Program-made: the position numbers and the translations under genes
Shown here: one piece after another, positions 34,494 through 45,235 of the stretch
How positions within the stretch are numbered: position 1 is the first letter of the stretch
Layout of the letters: every line of letters begins with the position of its first letter
NCBI RefSeq assembly: GCF_932276165.1
Contig: NC_064005.1
Span: forward strand, 2,542,001-2,606,000
Length of the DNA stretch: 64,000 nucleotides
Source of the DNA: Plutella xylostella
Lineage: Eukaryota; Arthropoda; Insecta; Lepidoptera; Plutellidae
Reading direction: 5' to 3'
The notes under the pieces: model-generated
What the model was told of the DNA's origin: nothing
Database searches by the model: none
Seen by the model: only the letters and a program-made list of their open reading frames with translations

Positions 34494-37239
34494 TGTAACG
34501 TTTCGCCCTACCTCCTGCCTACTTAACGGATTTACCTACTAAGAAGATATTTGAAAACACCTAACAAAACTAAGTTGAGTGAAATAAGAGTGAAACAAAT
34601 ACTGCTTTAGATTGGCCATGAAACATCCAGGGAGCCCCTACATTGTGTTGTAACCCAATAAACGAAAGAAAGTCAATTAAATAAAACTATGACCTAGAAC
34701 TGATTACATACTTTCTACCTGCCTATAATTATTGACCTATATACTACAACTTTGATGTATAACTTTTATTTGTATGATAAATACATATTTACATGTAAGT
34801 ACATAAAGATAATAATATAGATAATAATGTTTTTTGGTGTTGGTTAATAAGGGAAGCCCCTCCATACGCTTTGTAGGCCTTGATCACTACACCCGATTGA
34901 ATCAATATATAAGACTCTAAAATAGATAAATAATAGCAAATATTCAATCGGAGCCCTCGTGGAACACAACCATTGACTTGGACATTCCTCCGACCAACTT
35001 ATTAATCACTTCCCTTGCTCCTAACCTTATATATTTACATGTTTTATATTTATTTCATGTAAATAAATCAACATGAATACATGTTGTCAAAGCTAAAGGG
35101 GACAATCATATTTATAATCATAAGGTAACTGAAACTAGAATAGTTCCATAATTTATAGTAGGTATAGTAACTTTATTAAATCATGAATTTCATAATAGAT
35201 AAGTATTAGATAAATACATATTACTCTAATTAATAGCCAAGTGGGAAGTGATTTATTCTTTTTAAATTACTCAATTGAAAGGATAATTATTATGAAATAG
35301 TTAATATTCTTTGATCTTATTGAAATATGTTCTAAATAGTTGTAGTAAACATATAAGACAACAAAATATCCTAGCTTTATTTATTTACATAAGAATATAA
35401 AGCTTTATCAAGGAAACAAATACTTCTGTTGGTTAGAATTTACATAACTTTCTGAAAATATGGAAATTGGACAGGAATCTGATCTACCTTCAAGCTATTT
35501 GTATTTATTGAGCAATATAGGACCAGAAATGATTTAGTTTAAGTATCTAGATCCCTTATTTGTGATATCTTGACACTTAGAATAAATTTCTCCGTCAATC
35601 AATGAGCCGTTTTCCTTGACAGCTGTCAGTTGAGCTTTTGGGTAAGCCGATAGATGGCGTGAAAACGCAGTGTACCAACTGTCAAAAATTACATAGAGAG
35701 CAAAGAGTACTAAACTCAGAATAAGAACTCACTAGTTGTGATTAAATGTCGGGTGGTAGCGCGAGCCATCCTTCCGAGGCTCAGACTGCATGTGGCTTGG
35801 GATAGTGCTAAGTATTCTGTGAATAGTTCTACCCGCGCCGTCACGTAGTGTTCTTTTCTCTATGCACTATCTCACAAGAGTCACTATCTCAAAAGAGTCA
35901 CTATCTCAAGTGCACTAACTCTACAGTATCAAGGGAGGAGGAGCAGATAGCTCAACTACAACTCAATTAATACAGGAGAAACACAAGGAAACTGAGAAAA
36001 CTTGAAAAGAACGGCTGTACGCACAATCGCACTGAACGCTGAAGCAACAGTGACATCGACATCATAGAGAAAATAATACTACAATTCTACCTACCTACGT
36101 CACTTTCACATTTCGTTAGCCTCACAGAATAACATATTGTGATCTGAGTGTGTTCTGAGGGTTTGAAAGTTGGTACAACCCCAGACAACGCCATCTATTT
36201 CTCCAAAAAGGAACTTTTTTTTTTTTTAACATACGCCTCATTCTTTCCCTGCGCTGTTACTTGTTTTTAAACTCAAAGTCAAATAATCTTCTCTGCCATA
36301 TAGATACTACAATAAATCATCTTTGAAAAGTTTATTTAAGTATGTATCTACTTTATTCTTTGAATAATTACTATAGCATAGATTCTATAGAAGTATTTAT
36401 TTACCTAATGAAAAATCAATAATTTGAACAAAGAACCATAGAACAAATTTGAAGGTAGGTGTATATTTTTTATTTAATAAGAATTTATTATTTTTGAAGT
36501 GAGATCTATTGTCAGGTTTTAGTTATTTGATAATCATCATCATCATCATCATCACCAGCCCGCTTCTGCCTATTTGTATCTATCCAGAAGTCCCTATTCT
36601 AAACTAAAATAAGTTGAACCAAAGCTAGGGAATGTGTAATGTGTAGGTTTTTCTCTAGCTAGCTAAATACTGAATGAGCGAGGTAGAAGACCTTTAGTGT
36701 ACCTATCTAATCCCTATACCAGTGTGATGGAAATTGCAGCCGTGGGTTAGCGTCCTTCAAGAAATAAAATGTATAACTTCTCAATCATATACGAGAGACA
36801 AAAAGTAAGTAGAAAGGTGACCTAGCTTCGCACACGGTGTTCCGCCTCGGCTCCACGCGCCTGGTCCTCAAGCTCCCACGGCACCGATCACTCCCTCCAT
36901 CTGACCGTCTGCTCACCACGGCTGCTCACACAAAAGTCAAAAGTGCCCACGCGCTGCTCGCTTACGTGGATATTATCCTCTACCCTCAACTCGCCGATAT
37001 CAATATTAAGGCTCACCTACACTCAGAATAATTATCTTGATTATTCTGTGATCCGAAATCGGTACAACGAAGCTTGGCACGAAGTTAGCCGACACCCTGA
37101 ATGATTTAATAGACAACTTTTCCAAAAATTCCACGGGAAAACCCTTCCAAAGCGCAACAAATCCCTCGGAACATCCAGTCGTAGTTTAAATTCATTATTT
37201 GCGAAATAGTTAATGTTTCGGCATCGATGGAACATTACA
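34494..37239 (+). repeat. Right terminal direct repeat (3' LTR candidate) with MITE insertion
   Basis: It is the second copy of the 2.1-kb repeat, starting TGTAACG and ending ATTACA. It differs from the left copy by a 638-bp MITE (35603-36240), one T fewer in a run near 36470, and T for C at about 37130. The small open frame of the left copy is repeated at 36837-37031. Confidence 0.7.
35603..36240. mobile_element. 638-bp MITE inserted in the right repeat
   Basis: The left repeat shows the empty site, so the borders are nearly exact: TGAGCCGTTTTCC at the left and ACGCCTCA at the right. The ends are imperfect inverted repeats that include GATAGATGGCGT facing AATAGATGGCGTT and GTACCAACTGTCAAA facing GTACCAACTTTCAAA. 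Joining the flanks recreates the empty site with no duplication, or with a 2-bp AT. A unit CACTATCTCAAAAGAGT is repeated three times near 35865-35910. No coding capacity. I cannot assign the superfamily. Confidence 0.75.
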
Positions 37240-37501
37240 ATACCTAATCGAAAATGGAAGAAACATATGAAGTCATTGGAGAAGAATATGGGGCTACTAA
37301 ATACATAATTATATACCCAACCTTGGACGATTACCGATAGATGATGAGGTGGCCAACGGACCACGGACAGACAACAGACCAGGGGTGCATGAAAGCCTCC
37401 CAGAGTTACCTAACAACTGTATTATATTCGGCTGGAAGACACTGGACAGTCAGCGATTGTCAACATATTCTGTGTGTCTGATCTATTTACCACAGTTATG
37501 G

Positions 37502-37622
37502 GTCGATTACACCTAACGAGTACAGTGGTGAGACAGTATCCTCGGCCGATCCTCGACCAATGAACGTCTAGCAAGTGACCGAGTGCGCGGCCGAGGACAC
37601 TGACTCGTTAGGTGTAATTGAC
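37502..37622. mobile_element. 121-bp MITE (TTACACCTAACGAGT ends)
   Basis: GTCGATTACACCTAACGAGT at the left is complemented by ACTCGTTAGGTGTAATTGAC at the right, and a second inner pairing, CCTCGGCCG with CGGCCGAGG, extends the hairpin. No protein is encoded. The 37240-37501 flank holds nothing recognisable. Confidence 0.7.
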
Positions 37623-38325
37623 TTAGTGGTTGGTTTAGTGAAAATTTGAAGAAGAAGAAGGTCCATAATGGAGGTCTTGATTGGTCCAGGGCCCGGTGAT
37701 ATGTTCCGCTGACTCACGCGGCGTCGCTGCGGACCCTACTCAGCGATTCCTGAATCGCCTGAAAGAAATACCTACGTGTTATATGTTCTAAATGGTTATT
37801 TTCCTTGGCCGGTTTAGGAGAAGCTAGCAGCAGCTACTGGCTATAATAACTCGTCCCTCATACGTCATAATTCTCATAACCTAACAAACAATATTATGCA
37901 ATCATTATTATGCAAGAGTTTCGGTTCCTGTACGTAAATCACTCGAATAGAACCTTTTTAAGGTATAACTCCCAGCCCAAGCTTGAACTGTTTTCCACCA
38001 CACTAGTCTGGTATGCGGGCAGGTGGATTCACAGTTCACACATCAAGTTGTCCAGGATTTCTTCACCATAACAGCTATGGTTACATTGTACCTAAATTCC
38101 AAAGAACCTTATTTTCCCGCATCTCTACAACCGCTCTATCTAAAATGCAAAACAAACAAGTTTACTGCCAAAATATATCTCCATGATCTATGAATTCTGC
38201 CACCATTCCACTAACTATTTGCGACTCAATATTGGGTCTATTAGCGAGCCAAGCTGTGATATTCATGCGAGTTGATGTCAGTTTGAATATCTGTTGAATA
38301 GGACCCAAACTGTATCACTGCTTTA
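37623..38325. other. Non-coding spacer
   Basis: No gene or structured repeat is visible. A (GAA)n run is near 37655. Confidence 0.4.
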
Positions 38326-39005
38326 CAGGGTGTTGCAATAATTAAAAAAAAATTTAAAAACCGACTTCAAATTACAATACATTTTAGTGGTTTTTTGAAG
38401 TCGGTTTTTTTTATTATTATTTTATTTTATAGTTTTTAGTTTATTTGCGACAATTTTCAATCAAAAGTAAGGTGCAAATGATACCAAAAAGTCCTACTAA
38501 TCAATACGAATCATTCAAGCCTAAACACGAAGTAGTTGCCATATACCGTTGAGGAGTTCCCCTGACTGCCTTCCGTTTCCATCATGAGATCAGCTCAAGG
38601 TCACCATCATATTTTTTTGTTATAAGAACTATATTTACGTTCTTAATTCCATTAGAATCGGTTAATATGTGCCCAAAATGGAAATTCATACCCTGTTTTT
38701 ACCCCTTTACCCACCCTTGGGGGTGAGATAAAATTCGGAAAAAAATGGAACCACCTGGGAGCTCAACCCAATACAACAAAAAAATAATTTTTAAAATCGG
38801 TTCATAAACGGCGGAGTAATCGGTGAGTGAACATACATTAAAAAAAAAACCCGACGAATTGAGAATTTTTCCCTTTTTTTGAAGTCGGTTAAAAAGGGTA
38901 TAGTAAGCCGAAACCAGCATGTGCAGCATGTTATATCTAAGCCCGAAACTGAAACATGCTGCACATGCTGGTTTCGGCTTAGTATACCCTTTTTGCAACA
39001 CCCTG
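38326..39005. mobile_element. Hairpin MITE (CAGGGTGTTGCAA ends) with nested element
   Basis: CAGGGTGTTGCAA and TTGCAACACCCTG end the element, and TA flanks both sides (38324-38325 and 39006-39007), as for Tc1/mariner-type insertions. A nearly perfect hairpin (arms 38891-38932 and 38953-38997, starting AAAGGGTATA and containing CCAGCATGTGCAGCATG) fills the right part. The left arm is split by another element (38357-38890). The spliced-out original would be about 140 bp. A truncated copy lies at 62907 and an end fragment at 7488. Open frames here (38699-39082) are by-products of the repeats. Confidence 0.8.
38357..38890. mobile_element. AACCGACTTC-ended element nested in the hairpin MITE
   Basis: It is bounded by AAAAACCGACTTCAAA and TTTTTTGAAGTCGGTT. 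A further inverted copy of the end lies only ~45 bp inside the left end. The interior includes CCCACCCTTGGGGGTGAGAT and AACCCGACGAATTGAGAA, sequences that I know as very common dispersed repeats in Lepidoptera. No coding capacity. It entered the left arm of the host MITE and so is younger than it. Confidence 0.7.
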
Positions 39006-39007
39006 TA

Positions 39008-41658
39008 GACATACATACAGAGGCTGCCATGAAAAGTGGCCTATTATTCAGTGAAGTTGATAAACCGTTTTTCCGAAAATAAATTTTCCTTTCCAGGAAG
39101 TGTCAAGTCTTACTTAATTCTATTTCATAATTTTATCGCATTATTCTTGCAAAGTTTAATCTGAAACGCTTTAAGAACATGGAAGGGAAAGATGGCTGCA
39201 GTTAACCCTTAGTTACTTACCACATGATGCCAATTCAATCCATTGTCGGTTATCTAACCGACAGGGATTGATTTATAAATTAAACGTCATATCCATATAA
39301 AATTCATGACAGATGTGTCAAAAGTTAACCACTACTCCCTGATTATGCTCTAACCGAGAATGGAGAAATTGGTACTTACTGAAAGATTAACCCTGATTTT
39401 CTAGCCGATAAAACAATTTCTCCACATTTTCGCACCCTCAAGAAAATACTCAAATTATTACAATACAATGTTACAAATTAATATTACCACAACCGTCTGT
39501 TTATTACATTAAACCATTGCCTTCTTAAGTACATCGAATTTGCCGTGATAACATCACAAAACACAATAACCCAATTGACTCAAACATTTCAATTACATCG
39601 GCGGCGCAGCGCGCATTGAACAATGTCTTAACTCTAAACACAACAAAATTGAATGCAAAGCGTATAAAATATAAAAATGTGATATAAATTGTAGAGCAGC
39701 CGGGGCGGGCGGGGTCGGGGGCGGGGGCGGCAGTCTACAACTCTACTACGCCACTCTCCGTTTCATTCATAACTTTTTACAAGTTTATCTGCTGTGATAC
39801 CTCCTACATATTTATGTGTTTGTGACTGCGATGCGGCATAGAGTATGTGGGTCAGGAGATATGACGAACGTTTGACACCAGAAAAGATCACCACCGTTGG
39901 CACCGTCAACTCATTTCAAATGGCTAAATATAGTAATTCAAGTTGCTTCGAGTTAAATAATTTGTGAAAAAAAAACACTTTTCTATCCACTCTTTTTTGT
40001 ATCAGCTTGAACTGCAAAGCAGGCTCCTCCTCCAGAGTGAAGTAACTTAATTTTACATACATACAAGTATTAGTAGGTTCACTGGCTAATACTTTCAGGT
40101 CCTCAGTCTTAGTTTGACGAAATTAAGAAGGATACGCTTATATTTGGCGAATGGTACGTAGTAATGTATTGGTGCGTAAAATGCTTTCTATTTGTTGGCG
40201 TTTTATTAATTCAGATATCAATGCATGCATTAATAAAACTTAAACCTACAAATAATGTATAAACAGTGAGGTAAGTAATTTAAATGTGATAATGAGGAAG
40301 ATACGTCGCACTCAACTACGTGATTGTTTAACATTGTTCATCGTCGAATTCAAGATGCATGTCATCAATTTTTCAATTTGATATTGGCTTTGCTTGACGA
40401 TTGACATTGATCGTGAAATAATCGGTTCATTAATTAAAAAAATCACCTAGCCAACCCTCAATTGCCTGTGAAATGGTTGTAGAGTTATTAGAGATTATTA
40501 ATATCGACAAATAATCCAAAAAATAATCGTCGAAAAAACAACATTTTTATTTCAATCGTCCGTCTCATCTCCACCTGCCCGCTCTATGGCGCACCCACAC
40601 AGGCGCGGGTTCACCGACACGACGTCTTTGTGTTGATTCACTCGCACATTTATAAATTGAAATAACTTTGTTTTAGTTGGAATGAAAGCGAAAGGGCGAC
40701 GTAGGCAGCATACCATTGTTATCAGTGTGACACTTCTGCGGAATAAACTGTTTATATTTCAGGAGTTGCCATTGCCTGTATTAGATGAGAAAGAAGGGTA
40801 TGTGGTGTTCTCTGGGGGAAGGCTACGGCATGTCCAACCGAGGCTGCTGTCTATTGAAAGAAAACAATGTTGTGTGAGGTTCCAGATTTCAAATATTGTA
40901 CCTACATAGTATCAGGTCCAGGTCTGATTACTTGATCTCGGAAATGCTAGTTTAGAGTGTTTTACTGCCTATACCTATATAAAACTTATTTCTCATGTTA
41001 CAATACTAAACAATTACTTATTATTAAAACACTTGCCATGTGTAATACGCTCCGGTGTTGCGAATAAGATAAGGGCACATTTAAGGGTGATGGTTTTATA
41101 TAAATCATAGGCGATCAAGAAAGTCAGAAAAGAGTTATGTACACCTTGTGTAACTGAGCGCACTTGGTGAATCATCTTTGCATGCAAGGGTAGGTAATAT
41201 TATTTTGTGATCTCACTTACGGGCGTGTCAATAAATAAATAGCAATTTGAAGTATACCTACTGTATCAGTTGTTTACAGTGTAAACTTTACACCATCACC
41301 ATACTTGCCTAACTGCATACAAACAACTTTTTGGCAATATCTGCAACCAATCGCACAAAGGGATTAACAAACCGTCGAAAGACGCGATAAATTAGCGAAA
41401 CAGAAGAGGCAACGCGAAATCCGATAATTAAGCGGGAAAAATCGGTGGAATTAAGCGCAGGCGGCGTGACGGCGCGATATTTTTCAGCTGTCAACGCATT
41501 TGCATGCAGCGATTGTGATCGCCACGGTCCGCCACTCCCGCCAGAGGTCCTTTACCTGCATTATTTATTATGTATTAAGTATAAATAATACATGAAAAAT
41601 ATAGTTGCAAGTGGGTAAGTTTTCGATGGTGGGGATTTTCCGGGTGGAACCTGAAGGT
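39008..41658. other. Non-coding spacer with small GC islands
   Basis: AT-rich with GC-rich patches at 39590-39740 (including G-runs) and 40560-40620. One candidate exon (40763-40873) is listed separately. Nothing else is recognised. Confidence 0.4.
40763..40873 (+). CDS. Candidate internal coding exon, function unknown
   Basis: A clean acceptor (GTTTATATTTCAG) precedes 111 bp that translate without stop in phase 0: ELPLPVLDEKEGYVVFSGGR, then LRHVQPRLLSIERKQCC. A donor GTGAGG starts at 40874. Codon choice (GAG, CTG, GGG) contrasts with the AT-rich flanks. No partner exon is identified in this window and I do not know the family. The frame also runs back to an ATG at 40682 across the acceptor, so a single-exon reading is possible. 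Confidence 0.25.
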
Positions 41659-41764
41659 CTAGCACGGGGCGCAATTAAGACGTAAAAGTTTGGCATTGGG
41701 CTCATTCACATCGCGCAGCCACAAGAGTCAACTTTTATCACGTTTTAAATGCGCCCCGTGCTAG
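41659..41764. mobile_element. 106-bp MITE (CTAGCACGGGGCGCA ends)
   Basis: CTAGCACGGGGCGCAATTAA at the left is complemented by TTTAAATGCGCCCCGTGCTAG at the right with continued pairing into GACGTAAAAGTTT. CTAG at both ends may belong to the element or to a 4-bp duplication. No coding capacity. Confidence 0.75.
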
Positions 41765-42053
41765 CTCTTCAGGAGTAAGTAATTTATTTCGAGTTGGGTA
41801 AGTCGATTCAGATTTTCCTCGCATTTCAATATGGAAGATAGTGTAGATACATGTATCTAATGTTTTCTTCAGCCTACAGCTTCTATCAAGTCCATACAAG
41901 AACTAGAACTAATAATAACAACAAACACTAATGTGTCCGCTAGCCTCGTGGAGCTGACAGCGGCTCGTGTGGCGGGTGCGTGACCGTCGCGCAGCAACGC
42001 GCGGAGGGCAAAAGGACGCGGAGGCCCTTATTCCCTTATCCCTAGTGTCCACT

Positions 42054-42184
42054 GCTAGCTGAACTAAGTTAGTTCGCATAGCTGAGCCAGTTTTTCATAC
42101 GTATAGTGCATAGTTTGCGGTTGAGGCAATATATCAAAAATTATCAAAAATTCTCCACTTGCGAACTAACTCAGTTTAGCCGGC
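42054..42184. mobile_element. 131-bp MITE (GCTAGCTGAACTAAGTTAG ends)
   Basis: GCTAGCTGAACTAAGTTAG then TTCGCA is complemented, with four or five mismatches, at 42160-42184. The middle is AT-rich. No clear target duplication. The DNA just before it (41940-42030) is a GC-rich island. Confidence 0.65.
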
Positions 42185-42225
42185 AGAAGACGTTCGGCCG
42201 TTGTTGCTATGAATTAGAGGGTAAC

Positions 42226-42337
42226 TTGCACGAAACATTTAAACGTATTTAAGTCTATTGCTCGCTTGTTTTGACAGTAAGTATAGTGTTAGAGCAAGAC
42301 AGTGAAATATTTAAATACGTTTAAATGTTTGGTGCAA
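42226..42337. mobile_element. 112-bp MITE (TTGCACSAAACATTTAAACG ends)
   Basis: TTGCACGAAACATTTAAACG and its complement ending GTTTGGTGCAA form inverted repeats of about 27 bp, and the arms continue to pair around GAGCAA / TTGCTC. Third in a row of short MITEs within 700 bp. Confidence 0.75.
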
Positions 42338-43860
42338 GCCGTGCAAGGTCAGCCTAAGACGTCGAATTCCCAGCCGTTTATCGCTGTGTTTAGCGATAGC
42401 GATAAGTGTAGTTCGCAGTGAATACGGCTACCCGCGAGGTGCCCTTGCGAACTTGACGCGAGGCGCAATTAGCGCGCGGTCATTCGCCGCGGCTGGCGCG
42501 GTGTCAACGATTCCGATCATCCCGCCGATAGCGGACGCAGGGCTGCCACTGACGAACACTGATAATGACTATAATGAGCGACATTGCAAATACGCGATGC
42601 GCCTGACTTAAATACACTGAAGCTGCGAGCAATGAAAAGGTTCCTGTCACATAGCACCAAACTACTCCCATAAAAGACACTCGCAACAATCGCGACAGTC
42701 GCTAGCAATCAAAAAGTTCCAGTTACAGCACCAAATTACTCCTATGCGGAAGAGGCTAGCTCAATGAAGAATATTTAACAGAAACAGAATATTAATACTA
42801 ACTGAAAACGTAAAACTTTAAATTAAATTGCTGCCATTTGTGTCGACATTTTATTGTGGTTGGAACCTTTTCACAATACACTAATTCAGTATGTGGCTGC
42901 GCTTATCAGGTTTAGCTTTGTTGAACTGGGGACGAATGAAATCATTGCGATTTCTTTGTAGCACACGGTAATTGCATAAACCCTCACGCTTGTCCTGAAC
43001 GGTGGGATATCGATTCTCTCTTTTATTCATGGCAGCCTCGTCATTTGAGCTATCAATTGTCTCGCCCGCATTTATGCAATCCTGGTATCTAACTATACGC
43101 AAGATAATGACATCGTCTTGCGGCTCGGATGACCGTCATTTGGATTTATGCATGGATCACCCGTTCAGCTTAATTGCCCGGGGGGTGTCTCTACATAACG
43201 AAAAAAGAAATTCCGGAGCGCTATAGCACGAGCCACGATCTCGAGCCTCTATCTCGTTGTTTTAAACATGCCGTACGATAGCTCTCGTTCGTTCGTTTTT
43301 CGTCAGTATAGAGTAACCCTCCAGAGCCTCGCTGCAGGCGGGTCCACCCACGTAACTCGCTAATCCATTAACTGGACTATTTCTGTATGCCAGGAACTTA
43401 GGACCTAAAGGGGTGACCTTTTTATCTGAGTATTTTTAAATATTCTCGTAGGTACTTATACTCGTATTTTGTAATGGTATCGTAGGTTACATGGACAGTA
43501 TGAATAAGTTGCGTTTTGCATTTATTTATTTTATGCAAAATCGTTGATGCATATGAACATTTGTCTTAGAAACCTGTTTAGTATTTATCATCAGGCGCTA
43601 TACTTCCATCCATGTAACTACCTCGTCATTTCAACAATCAGCTACTTCTGGATATTATTGGCCAAATAACATTACGTCTATAAATTTTACAGCTTGATAG
43701 CGCTGTAACTGTAATGTAGCAAACCCGAACTTTGTAAAAATTCACGTACGGATTTGGAAAATCGCTGATATTTGCTGGTTTATCGTTAAATGCTACTTAA
43801 TTACTTCATAAGTAAAATTGAAACGACCCAAAGTTAAAACTTTACATTATTTTCTTTTAA
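42338..43860. other. Non-coding spacer
   Basis: GC-rich at 42350-42530, then of mixed composition. The short frames at 42504-43226 overlap on both strands and carry no family features. Nothing recognised. Confidence 0.4.
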
Positions 43861-44667
43861 CCCCCGACAAAATAGAGGGATGTTATAAGTTTAACGTGTC
43901 TGTGTACTCGTATCTGTATAGTCTTGTCTGTTAGTGGTAGCGTAGCTCCAAAACGGGTGAACCGATTTTTTATTGTTCTTTTTGGGTCATAAGTAAGGTT
44001 ACCCCGAGTGTTCTTAGTAGTGTTGCCCAAATTCAGTCTTGGTCTTGCAGTCTTGGTCTTGTTCTTGCGTTTTTGCAAGACCAAGACCAAGAACAAGACC
44101 GCGTATTTTTAGCAAGACCAAGACCAAGACTGACCGTGCAAGACTTGAGCAAGAACAAGACATAGCCTGCAAGACTCTTGCGTCTTGCAGAGCGCTATTT
44201 CACTGAGTAGTTAGGTGTAACAGTTCGGTGTATAGGTAAGTACGCTTAGGAATTCTATGAGATGCAAAAAAACTGTATCAAAGAAAATGAAAAACTGGAC
44301 CTATGCGCATTACGACTAATACCATAAACATAGCGAATAAAAAAATATCTATTAAAATCAAAAAGTAAACTTTAATAAATAGTAATAGACTAATAGGTAA
44401 TTGCAAGACTTGCAAGACTCTTGCTGCAAGACCAAGACCAAGACCAAGACTGGGAGCGCAAGACCAAGACCAAGACCAAGACCAGGTGTATTGGCGCAAG
44501 ACCAAGACCAAGACCAAGACCAGGTGTATTGGCGCAAGACCAAGACCAAGACTGGCTAAGTCTCGTCTTGTTCTTGCATTTGGGCAACACTAGTTCTTAG
44601 CCATATTCTATCAAAATCGTGTTAGTCGTTCAAAAAGATAGGCGACTTTTAATGTTGAATGTCGGGG
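43861..44667. mobile_element. CCCCCGAC-bounded lepidopteran repeat, split by a hAT MITE
   Basis: It begins CCCCCGACAAAATAGAGGGA and ends AATGTCGGGGA. Inside, GTAGCGTAGCTCCAAAACGG and TTCTTAGCCATATTCTATC are phrases that I know from a very common lepidopteran dispersed repeat with CCCCCGAC/GTCGGGGG ends. At TTCTTAG it is interrupted by the 575-bp hAT MITE. Without that insert it would be about 225 bp, a usual size. Confidence 0.7.
44018..44592. mobile_element. hAT MITE with CAAGAC arrays, 8-bp duplication
   Basis: TAGTGTTGCCCAAAT and ATTTGGGCAACACTA are the ends, flanked by GTTCTTAG at 44010-44017 and 44593-44600. Subterminal DNA is filled with GACCAAGACCAAGAC-type hexamer arrays in both orientations, plus a 32-bp unit containing AGGTGTATTGGCGCAAG repeated at 44485-44550. 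These arrays probably serve as transposase-binding sites. The Leu/Val/Trp/Ser-rich minus-strand frames at 44278-44590 are translations of the array and not genes. Confidence 0.9.
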
Positions 44668-44859
44668 ATTTTCAACGTTGGTCAATATCGTTATCATATT
44701 AAGTTATTGTTAGTCCTTGAAACCGCCGGTTGCACACACTGACAGCCCTACTCAATCAGCGGCGACTGCGCCGCGGTAAATTGCGCGTCTCACGCGCGCC
44801 GTATCAGCGGCGCGCAGATCAAAGAGTAGACAGGGAGGAGTTTTATCAGTGGACATCTT

Positions 44860-45235
44860 GAAGGACAGGTCAATGAAGCGTAAGCAGTTACAGCAACCAG
44901 TCTGTAATCCCGAAAAACAACTTCTGTTCCATACATTTTATATGAGGCTGTTGAACTTTACTATGGAACGGCTGTCAGGCACCATCATTTACAGCCCGTA
45001 ATGGTCCTCTGCTGGGCATAGGCTTCTCCAAAAGACGCTACAACACTGCATGTTCTGCCTTCCTCATCGAACCGTTACCGGATACTTGTCTAAGGTTGTT
45101 GGGCCAGCAGCAGGCAGCGCATCGACGGGCGTCCCACGCTATGCTTGCCAGTTCGTAAACACCACTCGAGAACTCGTTCACACCACCCGTCATCAACGTA
45201 CCCACATAATCTGCCTGCGGGATGTCCACTAATTA
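44860..45235 (-). repeat. Dispersed lepidopteran repeat (LINE-related fragment)
   Basis: The phrase CAGCCCGTAATGGTCCTCTG then CTGGGCATAGGC resembles a motif seen in many copies in moth and butterfly genomes. GTCCCACGCTATGCTTGCC and CACTCGAGAACTCGTTC belong to the same family as I remember it. The frames at 45038-45311 are not a gene. Boundaries are approximate, and the source element is not certain. Confidence 0.4.

Larger units (their letters stand above)
26261..37239 (+). mobile_element. Putative long-LTR, non-autonomous LTR element (LARD-like)
   Basis: Two direct repeats, 26261-28369 and 34494-37239, are practically identical once a 638-bp insertion in the second is removed; by eye I find one substitution and one T-run length change. 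Each begins TGTAACG and ends ATTACA, the TG...CA form of LTRs, and the outer flanks share ATAC (26257-26260 and 37240-37243), a 4-bp target duplication. The 6.1-kb interior has no gag, protease, RT or integrase frame. No TGG-type primer-binding site follows the first repeat and no clear polypurine tract precedes the second, which weakens the case. If correct it is a young element moved by another element's proteins. A segmental duplication is the alternative. Orientation is set by the open frames. Confidence 0.5.

Noticed and set aside
38999..39015. ACCCTGTAGACATACA, similar to the start of miR-10
   Set aside because: The first ten bases belong to the terminal repeat of a MITE, and the rest does not match miR-10. 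No precursor hairpin is centred on it.
44278..44590. Leu/Val/Trp/Ser-rich repeat protein frames on the minus strand
   Set aside because: They come from the CAAGAC arrays of a hAT MITE.
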